A DNA stretch of 64,000 nucleotides from Hydrangea macrophylla (Eukaryota; Streptophyta; Magnoliopsida; Cornales; Hydrangeaceae). The stretch spans positions 48,509,155 through 48,573,154 of the forward strand of contig CM066994.1 of assembly GCA_033977485.1 (NCBI GenBank), written 5' to 3'. The first letter of the stretch is position 1; every line of letters begins with the position of its first letter. The position numbers and the translations under genes are program-made. A model generated the notes under the pieces. The model worked only from the letters and a program-made list of their open reading frames with translations. It was not told the DNA's origin and ran no database searches. Positions 1 through 10,959 of the stretch are shown piece by piece.

Positions 1-915
1 AGCCGGGGTGCACAATAGCCCACTTTTTAGTTTCTTTTTTATTTCGTTTTTATACCTCTCATTTTATTTCTTTTTTTATTGTGCCCACTTGCTTGTGATG
101 ATTAAATAAGAAAAAAAATGTGTGCTAGAAAAGAAAAGAAAAGAAAAGTAGACCAAGTTAATGTTGCAGCCGTGTGTATATATTAGCTCTACTCTTTTGA
201 CTTTAATATGTCAAGATCAATCCGATGAGTGTTGATAAGAAAAAAAATAATAATAAAAGAAAGAAAAGGCTTTCAAAAATAAAAGAAAAAAAAACAGTTT
301 TTATTTTTATTTTTATTTTTTATTTCGTCCAGTTGACATAAAATGAGAGATATTCCAAGAAAAACAAAATTAAAAAAAATAATAATAATAAAATAAGGAT
401 GAAACAGTTTTATTTCATTCTACTAATAAAGTAAAGGAAGTCCTATTAAACATGTCATTATCCATCTGCTTCTCTAAATTTTTGGACATCAAATGCCAGA
501 TTCGCACTTGGGAACTCACGGGTAACTTCCTTCTGCTTTTTTCTTTTTATTTAATTTTGTCTTATAATCGGATATTTTGCTTTTTTTTTTCTTTCTATTT
601 TATTTTCTTTTATGGCCGAATATTTTGCATTTTTTATTTCTTTTTTATTTTCTCTTAGTGGTGTGATCTCCCTATAAATCCATTGGTCGGATATTCCACC
701 TTTACTGTTTTCTTTACTTATTGACGTATATACTTACTATAAATAACGAGTCTATGAACTTGTCACCATCGTGAGCTGACATCATCCTAGAACACTTGGT
801 TTTCTGGTCAGCCGAATTAAAACTCTTAGATTTACTTTACGTCTTTACGACTTTCTTTCTTACTATTGTACATACCTATTATAAACTTATCCATTACTTC
901 ACAATTACTTTCAAA
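1..915. other. AT-rich sequence without recognised gene
   Basis: This stretch is AT-rich, with A and T runs, short pyrimidine tracts and a low-complexity Phe/Tyr-rich reading frame near 452-658 that looks like a by-product of T runs. I see no conserved protein motif, RNA gene or clear element boundary. It may be the outer part of the LTR remnant that continues to about 2092. Confidence 0.5.
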
Positions 916-917
916 CT

Positions 918-1160
918 ACCTTCACTGGGCACCGCCCCATACTTCCGGTATATTTTTATCACTCACTGGACACCGACCCGTATTTCTAGTACACGTTTTT
1001 CCAAACTCACTGGGCAGCGACCCTTACTTCCGGTTAATTTTTTGTCACGAGCCATCGACCCCTACTTCTGGCACTTTTTAATTACTTAGGTACCGACCCT
1101 TACTTCCAGCACACTTTTTCATTACTTGGGCACTAACCCTTACTTTTGGCACGTAAAATA
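918..1160. repeat. Tandem repeat, about six degenerate units of 36-47 bp
   Basis: The core 'CACCGACCCTTACTTC' followed by a short T-rich linker recurs about six times, starting near 926, 970, 1011, 1047, 1087 and 1126. Units differ by substitutions and small indels. The array lies inside what looks like an old LTR, where such subrepeats are common. No coding potential is apparent. Confidence 0.75.
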
Positions 1161-1389
1161 AAAAGACAAAAAAAATCATAAAAAAAAAATCTAATCACAC
1201 GGTCGATCTACTCCGACTTTTACTCAAAACACTTTATCATAACTCACTACTTTCTCAAGGTTAAAATCTAAGAGTATACCGTACAGGTAAAAGTTCCTAG
1301 CTACACCGACTTTACTTAAAACATTATTTTACACACTCACGGTCTAGATCGACCAAATACTCACACACATACACAGCACAAAACTACGT

Positions 1390-2092
1390 ACGGCCTGATT
1401 CTCATGTCGAGACACGTAAGCAGCCCTTATTTGGGTGCGACCATATCTATTCTCTTTCGAATTATCTCGTGACAAGATACGTATGCAAACTTTTCTCTTT
1501 CACATATCTCGTGTCGAGATACGTATGCGACCCCCCACCCCCTATTAGGGATATAACCATTCATCGCTTAAACTATCTCGAGTCGAGATAAATATATCGG
1601 CAACCGCATGTCATGAATACTCGAGTCCATTTCTTTTACCTTCTCACATTCTAAATGTCTTTTACTTATCTCGAGTCGAGATACATATATCGGCAACCGC
1701 GTGTCACGGATGCTCGAATTTAATTTCTTGTATCTATACTCTATTACTTCTTACTTATGCCCCATTACTATGAAAACCACTAAACCGGCAACCGTGTATC
1801 ACGGATGCTCGAGGATGCCTAATACCTTCCCTCGACATAATCGAGTCCCCGAACCCATAGAGTCACACTTTTTAAAGGCCAACTTTTCTCAAACTGTTTT
1901 CAAAAGGCCGAAGATGATTACTTTTATCGTCTTTGTAGGGATCCTAACTCCCGATAATGTTAAGTGGCAACTCTGAACGTTTTACTTGGCCCTACTCCCA
2001 CTTTTACACACTTCTCACACACCTTTCGACATAAACAGTCGCGATCCTCGAGGGGACCGCTTCCCACTTTCGGGGCGGGCGCGACAATATCA
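1390..2092. repeat. Probable Tat/Ogre-like LTR remnant with dyad repeats
   Basis: The palindrome ATCTCGAGTCGAGAT and variants recur near 1404, 1467, 1505, 1572 and 1670, two of them followed by a 'CGGCAACCGC' segment. From about 1950 there is 'GTGGCAACTCTGAACG', and the region ends in a GC-rich block with 'GGGCGCGACA' at about 2092. From memory, a GTGGCGACTC to GGGCGCGACA layout is typical of the 3' end of Tat/Ogre LTRs. No partner LTR or primer site is visible, so the assignment is tentative. Confidence 0.4.
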
Positions 2093-2099
2093 TACTTTA

Positions 2100-3240
2100 G
2101 AATATTCAAGGTTTTCTAAATTAATTCCAGTAGATGCATATACTTTTGTAGTCTGTAGATAAAGGAACAAATCGATAACTTTTTGGATCAAACCTTTACA
2201 AAAGCCTTCAATATCTCTTCAAAGAAGAACACCTCTTTTTTTGCACACAAGGGGTACTAACCCTCACTCTTTACAAATGATTTGAATTACAATTTGAACT
2301 CTCTCTCTCTCTCTCTCTAGAGTGGATAGATATAATTATAGCTCACACAACGACTCCTTAGTGAGTGGATAATACAAATGCTAACGATAATTTGCTCTCG
2401 CAAGAATTACAATTGAAATTAAGAACAAATTGATTTTTCACTCAAACTAGGGCTCAAATATGAATGATGATTAAACAAGATGTTTGAATGATTTTCCTTG
2501 ATAACCCAACCCTTAAAATTACCCCTATATATAGCTTTTCAACATATATGACCATTGGGGGTGTTTGAGGAGTGTAAAAATAGTTTCCAAAATATTTAGA
2601 ATACTTGCCGTTATGATGTTCTGCACAATCCAGTCGACTGTATAATCGATCCAGTCGACTGGAAAAATTATGCCAGTAGCTACCTATCAAAAACACAAAA
2701 CATTCTACTTTTTATAATCCAGTCCACTGAAGTATTTACAATTCAGTCGACTGCATTGACTGTGTTTTGGAAAACTGACACCTCTTTACTAAAATGGCCA
2801 TAACTTCCTCTTCAAAACTCGGATTTGCGATCCGTTTGAAGATTCGGAAACCATATTTAAATATCTTTCCAACCATATAAAATTCAACATCTAATTCTTT
2901 ACCAATTAAACCATGTTTCTCTTTAAAGATGACCCATTTGCAAAGAGTTGTTCATTTTGACTTAGTCACTTGAAAACTTTTGTGAAATGAATTTAAGTGA
3001 ATGGTTTAAATATGTTTAGGTCCTTGAAAGTATTTTAAAGTGTGAGAGAAAGGATCCTAAAATCCAACTAATGTTACTCGAGCCCCTAGGAGTGATTGAT
3101 CAAAATGCTTTACAAGTAAATCCTAGTCTTCAACTAAGGATGAAAAATCTTCAAGTCTTCAAGCTTGATCCTTGTTGAGCTCCTTCACTCTTGGGCTTCA
3201 CCATATGCTATCTCATGAACTCAAATAAAGTTTGAACATT
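2100..3240 (-). repeat. Probable LTR remnant (SIRE-like copia?)
   Basis: On the minus strand a TATA-like box (2526-2533) is preceded by four copies of the palindrome CAGTCGACTG or a one-base variant (2631-2640, 2652-2661, 2720-2729, 2743-2752). A CT microsatellite lies at about 2298-2320. The arrangement looks like the U3 of an LTR read on the minus strand. I recall this palindrome from SIRE-type copia LTRs, but neither boundary nor a second LTR is visible. Confidence 0.35.
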
Positions 3241-3504
3241 TAAGTGCAAAATTCAATAGATTAGCACAATGAAAATGACTTTATAATAGTTTAGAATAGA
3301 ACAAATAAGAACATGTTATTATCAATAGATTTATCATCATTAAAACAAACATAAATAATGCCTTAAAGAAATTCAAAGCTAACACACACTTTAAATACAT
3401 AAATAATAATAATAATTTATAATTTATATATATATATCTATAAATAGCAATGTAGGTGCCACGTGACATTTTTGTATTGTTGGGATGCCACATGGCATTA
3501 CTGC

Positions 3505-3522
3505 ACAAAAGTATAGTATAGA
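3505..3522 (-). mobile_element. Helitron-like 5' terminus
   Basis: Read on the minus strand the sequence starts TCTATACTATAC just after an A, as a Helitron 5' end does. It resembles the ends at 4440, about 4835 and 63096. No hairpin plus CTRR terminus is evident downstream, so this is probably a relic. Confidence 0.3.
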
Positions 3523-3737
3523 TACACAACTGTATATATATTGAAAATAAATAATATTAAAAATATATATATATATATATATGCATGCCTGCTACACTCT
3601 TACATTTTTGTAGTAACCTATCTCATACTCACTGTAACCGCCTCTCTTCCACTATATATATATATATACATATATTTTTCACGTTTTTTAAATTTTTTTT
3701 TCAGACTTCTTGAGTAAATTTAAAATAAAATAAAAAT

Positions 3738-4440
3738 TCAATGATACTCGTGCATAACACGGGCCAACGTTAGTATACATATATACCAACGGGCAATTTA
3801 CAAAAGGCAAAGGGTAACTTGGTAACTCAATTTAACAAAATAGTAATTTGGTTATTCAATTAATAATTGTACACCCTTTCAACTTTAACAAATTACAAAA
3901 GCCAAAATTATATAACAAAATAGAATATGTATACATATGCACACAAGGGTAATAACAAAGGGTAATTTAATAATTAAATTTATAATTGTACACACTTTAA
4001 ATACATTAAGAATAATAATAAATTATAATATGTATGTATGTATACATGTACACAAAAGGGTAATTTACAAAAGTAACTTAAGGCTTGTTTGGTAGTTCTA
4101 AGATTCATTAAAAGATAACTTAAGAGTCAAACAAGCTTAATCTACAAAATTAATTTGAGGCTTGTTTGGTAATGCAAAGATTCCTTGAAAGATGCTTTAG
4201 GCACAAACAAACTTTGTCAAACAAGACTCAAGTTACTATTCATAGTAACTTGAGATAGATAGATTTGATGTGAAATTAAATAACTAAATTATAAACTCAA
4301 AATGACTATTAAGGCCAAATTAATTTGACATCTAGAAAATATTCTATTTCAGGCAAAATGACCATTAAGACCAAATTAATTTGGCATCTAGGAAATATTC
4401 CATCTTAGCTCTTTTATAGTATAGTATAGTATAGTATAGA
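3738..4440 (-). mobile_element. Degraded Helitron-like element
   Basis: On the minus strand it starts A^TCTATACTATAC at 4440. Near 3748-3765 it has a CCCGTG...CACGAG hairpin followed by 'TATCATTGA', which resembles the hairpin plus TTATCGACTAG end of the intact Helitron at 60885. The final CTRR is not preserved, so the 3' edge is approximate. The content is AT-rich and non-coding. A small inverted structure with 'GGCTTGTTTGGTA' direct repeats sits at about 4081-4228. Confidence 0.35.
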
Positions 4441-4795
4441 TAATATATATATAAAATATACATCTTGCAATTATATAGATTCATTTTGTAAGTATCAAAT
4501 TAAAAAAAAAAAAAAGCATATCCCTTTGTGTTTCAATAGATGTATGTCCATAGATATGCAAACCATAATAATTGAATTCCAATATCCGAAGAAACAATTC
4601 CATGGGTAAGCACTTTTTTTTTTTTAGTATTTCAAGCACTCATATATGTACAAATATATATGCACAGTCATTAAAAAAAAAAAAAAACCAATAATATAAA
4701 TGATAACTTTTTTTTAAAAAAAAAAAAAAAAGAAAAAGAAGAAGGAAAAACAGGAAATTTTTTTTGGAGAATGCCACATGGCACAATAAAGGAAG

Positions 4796-4835
4796 GTTTT
4801 TAGGCTTGGCTTTTAGATATAGTATAGATAATAGA
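4796..4835 (-). mobile_element. Helitron-like 5' terminus
   Basis: Read on the minus strand this starts TCTATTATCTATAC after an A, then 'AAAGCCAAGCC', close to the 5' end of the intact Helitron at 63096. The matching 3' end is not recognisable. It may have been the outer element into which the 3738-4440 copy was inserted. Confidence 0.35.
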
Positions 4836-4840
4836 TAGGT

Positions 4841-5860
4841 GCAGTTCCCAATTAAATAGTCACTAAATTACTATTTAAAAAATCATACAAAATCAGTCAA
4901 TATTTTTTAATGGCTTTCAAAATTAATTGCTTGGAATTTGAGGCTTCTTGGGATGGAACATTCTCATTATTGATTTTGAGAATATATATATATATATATA
5001 TATACAAAGAAATGCCACACAAGATTTTTTTTTTTTTTAAGGGGAGGATGGTGATGTGAATAGCTATAGAGTGATTACGGTGATGGTTATTGGATGATCA
5101 GTGGTTATAAGGTTAGTTGGAATAAAGGGGGCCCGGAAAAGGAAAATGAAAATCTTAAATTTTAGGGTAAGGGATTGATCTCTATATCTGTATGTATTCT
5201 TGCGCATCTGTATAATATTGGGCATTTTGTTTATTTTTCTTGGTTTAGGGTTTTTAGTCCTTTCAAACTTAATTTAAGTTTATTTTACACTTTTGAGTTT
5301 AAGGAAGGGTAGCTTAGGCATATTTTTTTTTGTAATTATGGAAGGACATCACTAGTTGTTCCTTAATTTCTCTAACGGACATTTAACGGAAGGGGTTATT
5401 TGTTACTAAAATTTAAATATAAGGGAGGTAGATGTTATTACTGAAACGTAGAGGGAGGTAAGTATTATTAGGTGAAACTTTAAGGGAGGTAAATGATATT
5501 TACCTTTTTTAAAGGAAGCAAAATTTTTGTACTAAAAAAATATATTTTTTCAGTTAAAAATTTGTATAGGCCGAATGTGATTTTTTATTCAGGCTTACAT
5601 ACTGATTATATAAATTAGTGGCCAAATGATTTGTTTAAAATTGATGGGACCGGATGATTTTTAAATCATCTAGCTACAGTTTAAACTAGCAAGCATATAT
5701 GGGTTCGGGCTGCATCAATTCGCATGGCCACTCATTATCTAGTTCAATCAAGGTGGGATCACTTATTAGGCTTTGACTTTTTTTTTTTTTTTTGCTCAGA
5801 ATTAGGCTTTGACTTAGATGGCCAAACATATTAGTTTTGGCAGTATGTTGCTTTAATTTA
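4841..5860. other. AT-rich intergenic sequence, nothing recognised
   Basis: The stretch contains an (AT)n run near 4982-5004, several poly-T tracts and two or three short direct repeats ('AGGGAGGTA' near 5423, 5453 and 5485). I find no protein motif or transposon boundary. Confidence 0.5.
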
Positions 5861-6021
5861 GGGTGTGTTTAATAACTCAATTAAGTGTTAAAAATAAAAA
5901 GTTTTAGCACTTATTAATTTTCAGTGCGTTAGGTAATATACTATTTAATTGGAAAAGTAGCCCAAAAAGTACTAAAATTTTTATTTTCAGTACTTAATTT
6001 TCAGTTTTATCAAACGGAGCC
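5861..6021. mobile_element. MITE, hAT-like terminal repeats
   Basis: The left end GGGTGTGTTTAATAAC and the inverted right end GGCTCCGTTTGATAAAAC can be aligned, and the similarity continues into 'TTAAGT...AAAATAAAAA' on both arms. The size (about 160 bp) and ends fit a common class of plant hAT-type MITEs. I could not find a clean 8-bp target duplication, so the exact edges are uncertain. Confidence 0.5.
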
Positions 6022-6234
6022 TTTGTGAATTCAATCACAAGTTGTTTAATTCGGTCTGCCCATTTGGCTGTTCAACACTTTCCTTCGGGCTGCAAATAAC
6101 TTTGGCCCTACACAAACTAAGCTCACTATAGCCATATATTTATTAGAAAATTATTGGAAAATCCCTACAAGTAACTCTCAAGAGTTTAAAATTCATAAGA
6201 TATGTTACTTTGTTGAAAAGTCCAAAACTTTTAA

Positions 6235-6545
6235 TTACTGTGCAGTGCATTCCATGGTTACTGAGCCATCACCCGCGAACCACCTCCACCATCACGCACC
6301 ACCGTGAATCGACCACCACTACCTTCATTGCCATTTGCAAGCAACACCAAAACCACGCGAGCCCCCACCAGTACCAGTTTCGCTCCCCACCACGAGCCAC
6401 CACCTTCACCTTCGCGCGCCACCACGTGCTACCGCCATCACCACCATCGTGAGTCACCTCAATCAACCACCAGCACCACCTTGATCCACCACCACATCCA
6501 TCACGAATTTCCGACTAGTTTCCACGAGCCACCAGCATCATGAGT
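6235..6545. repeat. CCA-rich low-complexity block left of Tat-1
   Basis: A roughly 300-bp stretch is dense in CCACCA/CACCAC triplets and can be read as Pro/His/Thr-rich peptide in two frames. I treat it as repeat-derived because no frame has a clear gene context. A GGT-rich block of opposite strand composition lies on the other side of Tat-1 (25730-25980). Before Tat-1 inserted, the two would have been about 0.6 kb apart. Confidence 0.5.
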
Positions 6546-6703
6546 GTCTAGCAAGTTCTCCTAGGGCTTGGTAGACAGAACAAAAGTTTAGAGAAATTTA
6601 TCTTATTATCAATGAAACTTAAGAGAAATTTCCCTTAAATTTCATCAATATTAAGAGAAATTTCTCTTATTTTTTCACTGCACATGCTATGTATTGGGGG
6701 AAG
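6546..6703. other. Host sequence and left target duplication of Tat-1
   Basis: AT-rich DNA with the repeated word 'AAGAGAAATTT'. The last five bases, GGAAG (6699-6703), are repeated exactly at 25716-25720 and form the target-site duplication of Tat-1. Confidence 0.8.
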
Positions 6704-7832
6704 TGTTTGCTGTAATTTGCGCGGGCGTGCCAGAACCAACAGTGGTTCGGTGTGTGTGTGTATGCATGCAAACTAATTTCCTATCTACTTGTGTGAGTGA
6801 TACACAAGGCTTGATGAATCTGACTTCTAAACAGAATAATTGTGTATAGTGAGTAGGAAAGTGCCCTCACCGTAAGTTCTTTAGCAGTACTGAAGCGCAC
6901 AAGCTAAATAGTGCCGAGTTTAACAGGTAAACACTCACAAACGGTTTAATAAAACGAAGATTTTATAAAGTGTTTGGAAAAAATAAACAGATCTAAAGAA
7001 CAAACCAGAACAGGCTGATTATCCAAAAGAACAAAAAGAAAATAACAAAAAGGACAGACCTATTTACTATGGAGGCTGAAAAACATAAAGACTTAAGAGA
7101 GTGCTTTGAATGCTTCGAATGCAGTGTGTATGCTATTTCGAGATGACGCGGAGTCCCCTGACTGCTTGGCCTACCTGCATATTTATAGTGGCCTTAGATG
7201 ATTCCTAATTGGACAAGAATTCCTTAGCTTGCGCCCCAAGCTGCTTGACTGATTGGCTAACTAGCTGATTAGTCCTTATCCGGATTCTGATTGAATTAAT
7301 CCCTTTAATTTAGGGATCAAACGCCTAAATCCAGCTAGACACGATCAGATTCCTTTCCTGCACGGACTCTTGTTTCCAAAACTCTGAGATGATGTCATCC
7401 TGACAACTGTGGATGGCACCGCCTTCTCCTTTCAGTCCACCGGTCTCGTCACTTATTCTCCTGGATGAATCGGGCTCTACCTATTTCCATGCTTTTCCTC
7501 ATGCCCGATTACCTTTCTTCAAACGCCCATGGTCAATCGGATTGTAACTCCCATCTTTCATTACACGGTGTCCGATTAGGCTTCGTGTTGCTTCATTTCA
7601 CCATCGGGCTATCAGCGCATTGGGTTATATTTTCCCAAAGCCCGATAATCCTCACACATGTTCAATTTTCCCATCAGGCTCTCCTCCTCACACCCAACAG
7701 CCTTGTACCTATTATCGGTCTCACGTCTTTGTTTAAGTCCGACGAGTCATCCATTCCTTAACCCGGCCTCCCCTCTATTCAGTTCCACACAACTCGGGCT
7801 CAAAAACCATTGACGATTTTTGGGTGCAAACA
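6704..7832 (-). repeat. 3' LTR of Tat-1
   Basis: This LTR matches 24587-25715 in length (1129 bp) and closely in sequence. It starts TG and ends CA. A minus-strand TATAAATA lies at 7180-7187. The part upstream of it on the minus strand (about 7460-7700) repeats GCCCGAT or its complement ATCGGGC many times. A short open frame at 7465-7761 has a near-identical copy in the other LTR, but I regard it as non-coding. Confidence 0.95.
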
Positions 7833-7846
7833 ATTACCCCCAAAAA
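7833..7846 (-). other. Polypurine tract of Tat-1
   Basis: Directly next to the 3' LTR the minus strand reads TTTTTGGGGGTAAT. The G run next to the LTR start is where plus-strand DNA synthesis is expected to be primed. Confidence 0.7.
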
Positions 7847-7988
7847 GGTCATATCAAACGTCCCGCCTTGATTGATGTGACGTTTTGAATTTTAAATTTG
7901 CCACGCGTCAAGCATGCAGCGAATGTCAGATCATGGAGAATCCCACCAGTCACTCCACATTTAATGCATCATGATTACAACATCGCGC

Positions 7989-7996
7989 TATTTAAA
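7989..7996 (+). promoter_or_regulatory. TATA-like box of the antisense gene
   Basis: TATTTAAA lies about 130 bp upstream of the ATG at 8128. A CT-rich leader (8037-8100) lies in between, as in many plant promoters. It lies inside Tat-1 just beyond the LTR, so the antisense gene seems to have its own promoter. This is inferred from sequence only. Confidence 0.5.
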
Positions 7997-9834
7997 CAGC
8001 AAGAGTTTCAAAAACCTTACCACGCTCATTTGTACTCTCACTCTCTCTCTCTAAACAGTTCAAGCAAAACAGAGCCTCTCTCTCTAAACCTCCATTTTTT
8101 CCGACGAACTTATTTTCCCTTGCAGATATGGCTCCTAAGACCGCTCTGACCTCTTCTAAAGGAAAGAAAACCTTTGTTGACGCTCCACCACCGCAAAACC
8201 GATGCAGGGAGGTTAGGACTCTAGCCAAATCCCATGCCGCTGAGATCTCTACGGACTATCTGACCCCCTACAGCTCCTCTGACGGCTCTCCAGTTGCACC
8301 AGGCCTAGGAGCGGCGTTTCTTGGCCATCCTCCGGTGGCTTTTCTTCCTCTTTTTCCACCGGTAGAAAATGAAGCATTCCTACAGGCCCCCGCCCACTAG
8401 AACAAGGTTCAGACTGCTACCCATCCCATTCGAGGCTGGTCGACCCCCTCTGCAGACTGGGATAAGTGGGTGACCAGGGTATTGGCCTCTAAGGCCAGTG
8501 TCTGGAGACAAACGGGCATTTATGATGCCATAATGCTCAGTCGGTCTAGAATAGAGATAGACTGACCTCTTCTTCTCTCTGCCTTGTTACATTGGTCCTC
8601 GTCCTGCAATGGCTTTCTTTTTTGCTGCGGACCAATGGCTCCCACCATCAAGGACATCAGCTATTTGCTCGGTCTTCGCCCCCACGGGCAAGAAATTATT
8701 CCCGGGCTTGACGTTGGAACGGCCAGCTTCGCCTATCCTCAACAAGAAATTATCAGGGATGGGGCCGTGTCACACAGACCGATCACAGCCTATGGAGGCT
8801 TTCTGACTGCCTGCATCGGTGCAGATGAAACGGAGGTGTCCGATGCTGAACATACTGCCTTCCTCATCTACTGGCTCAACAAGTACCTCTTTTGCTCGGC
8901 CAGCCAAGCCATCACCAAAGAATATACAACCTTGGCTTTGGCCCTTGCATCAGGGAAACCCTTGGCCATGGCTACCCTTGTTTGGGCGCACTTAGTTCGA
9001 GGCATAACAGATTTTGTCCATTCGGGCTTTGGAGCTGGTGGGAGCCCGATATGGGTACTTCAATTGTGGCTGTACTCTTACTTTCCAGAGTTTCAACCAA
9101 CCATCCGCCAAATGGACGATGTTCCTATCTCTGTCGTCCAATTCATGGACGTAGCTCCTTCTACACACTACTTTGAGGAGTGTTTTACTTTTTTCTACCA
9201 AGGTTGTTCCCCTCGGGATATAAACCTTTTCACCCCTTTCTTCTCACTTCAATTTTTTTCATTTCTTCAACTCTCCAACAATCCTTCTAATTGGGGCTCG
9301 GGCACCCAATCCACCTACAATGAAATCTTCTCTAGCTACTTAGTAGCTAGAGACATTATTTTTAGCCCGAGTATTCCCTCGGCCAATAATAAGTGCGGGG
9401 CAGAATATTACTTTGCTCCCCTATACGCCCGTCAATTCGGGCTTTCCCAACTCATGCCCGTCCCTCCTGGCATTACTGTCAACGTGGACTGGGTTGAACG
9501 TGCCCTGATTATCAACGAAGGGCAAGTGAAGAAAATAAATGAACGGTCGGACAGGCTCAAAGCGGCATTCAACTTCACGTCCTTCTCTACCCGGTTTGTG
9601 GTGTCAGAAGAATTCACCCAGTGGTGGGGTGATCGGGCAAGCAATATATTTAAAGACACTGCTGCTAAGGCCCTTGTGCCTTTCACTGCATCATCGATCA
9701 CTGAGGCCGATGCTCCTGTCCCAACGGCGGCTCCAGTCCATCGCAAACAAGTAGCCAAGAGACTGGCCCGCAAGCCATTTCCGGGCAAGGGGCCGGCTCA
9801 AAAGAAACAAAAAACAACACCGGCCTCCACTCAG

Positions 9835-9909
9835 GTTAGATTTCCAACATTTTTAGCTGTTAAGCCCGATTTTTCCTGTCAGTACTAATCTTTTTCTTCT
9901 GTTTTGCAG
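9835..9909 (+). other. Intron 1 of the antisense gene
   Basis: The donor ACTCAG^GTTAGA and the acceptor TTCTGTTTTGCAG^CTTG are good plant consensus sites with a T-rich run before the acceptor. The 75-bp length is typical for plants. Splicing keeps the frame; read-through would add 18 codons and a stop. Confidence 0.75.
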
Positions 9910-10530
9910 CTTGTTGATGAGGACTCTGGAGAGGACCTATCACACCCAAATCAGCCTCAGACTTTTCCTCCCACTCTTCCTGCATCACCAACGTCTGTAG
10001 CGGTCTATCTGGAACGGATCGCCGTAAGAGTAATGCCACTTCACATCGTGCCTCCGCTAACTCCTTCAAGTGGAGATGAAGACATTGCTCCTTCCAGCCA
10101 AGCTCCTGAGCAAGTCGTCCTCTCTTCCAGTAGTGAGGGCATAGCCGATGCTGGAGCTGATGCGAAAGCGGCTAGGGAAGAGGTGGACCAGGCCGTCCCT
10201 CCTGAAGTTGGAACTCTCTCCGGGCAAGGAGAACCTACTGTAGCCACCGGATCTTCTGTTCCTGCAATAGTGGAAACGGATGTGGCCAAAGTTCACCCTC
10301 TTGAGGATTCCGCAATTTTACGGGTCGAGGCCGGTGCTGATGATTCGGGCTCAGTCCCAGAGGCTGAAGTTTTACAAGCGACGGCGGCCTCAACCAGTCC
10401 AGGGGTAGAGACCGGCCACACTTCTTCCTCTTCTGCGCTGGCTCAATCTTCTTCTCAACCAACAACTTCTCAACCCAGTGAGGCCGATGTACGTGAAGCG
10501 ATCTCGGCCTCACTTGGTTCTCACGCCCAG

Positions 10531-10605
10531 GTATTGAAGTCTATACTCTACTTTATTTATAAAAATTTTTAGAGACCACTTCTGACTGCTTATTCTCTTG
10601 AACAG
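10531..10605 (+). other. Intron 2 of the antisense gene
   Basis: The donor GCCCAG^GTATTG and the acceptor CTTGAACAG^GCTGAT enclose 75 AT-rich bases, with a stop in the read-through frame. Both flanking exons are in phase 0. The intron shows that the plus strand is the coding strand here. Confidence 0.75.
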
Positions 10606-10687
10606 GCTGATCCCTCAGGTCCGGAGCCACACATTCCCTTCAATGACTTCTTCTCCGACCTGGACCTAGGAGATTTTGACCTTGGTC

Positions 10688-10811
10688 CTCTGGAGCCCAA
10701 AGCCGTCTCACCTTCACGCCTCCAACAAGCCAAGGATCTACTCTTTGGGCTTGCTGACTAGGACCTTGGCTTGTTGGAGGCGTGAAGGTGAGACGGCTTT
10801 GGGCTCCAGAG
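10688..10811. repeat. Perfect inverted repeat, 48-bp arms
   Basis: Bases 10688-10735 are exactly complementary to 10764-10811, with a 28-bp loop. The left arm is the normal coding sequence of exon 3, so the right arm is an inverted copy of it. Confidence 0.95.
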
Positions 10812-10823
10812 TAGATCCCTCAG

Positions 10824-10959
10824 GTCAGAAAGACAAGGATCGGCCATGATTGTGTTCAAGGCTGCGTCGACGTCAGCAAGCCAAAATCTCTTTGGGCCTG
10901 CTGCTACTGACGTCGACGCAGCCTTGAACACAATCATGGCCGATCCTTGTCTTTCTGAC
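10824..10959. repeat. Perfect inverted repeat, 53-bp arms
   Basis: Bases 10824-10876 are exactly complementary to 10907-10959, with a 30-bp loop. Here the right arm is the normal coding sequence and the left arm is the inverted copy. The pair lies 12 bp beyond the first hairpin. Together they fill a 147-bp insertion bounded by the direct repeat CTCTTTGGGC (10741-10750 and 10888-10897). Confidence 0.95.

Noticed and set aside
6210..6543. Pro/His/Thr-rich open frames on both strands
   Set aside because: They come from CCA triplet repeats, overlap in several frames and have no promoter, splice or domain context.
7465..7761. 98-codon frame present in both Tat-1 LTRs
   Set aside because: Conservation is explained by LTR duplication. 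It lies upstream of the LTR TATA box on the opposite strand and shows no domain.
8992..9788. Minus-strand frames opposite the plant mobile domain exon
   Set aside because: They are shadows of the plus-strand coding frame, which has conserved motifs and splice sites.
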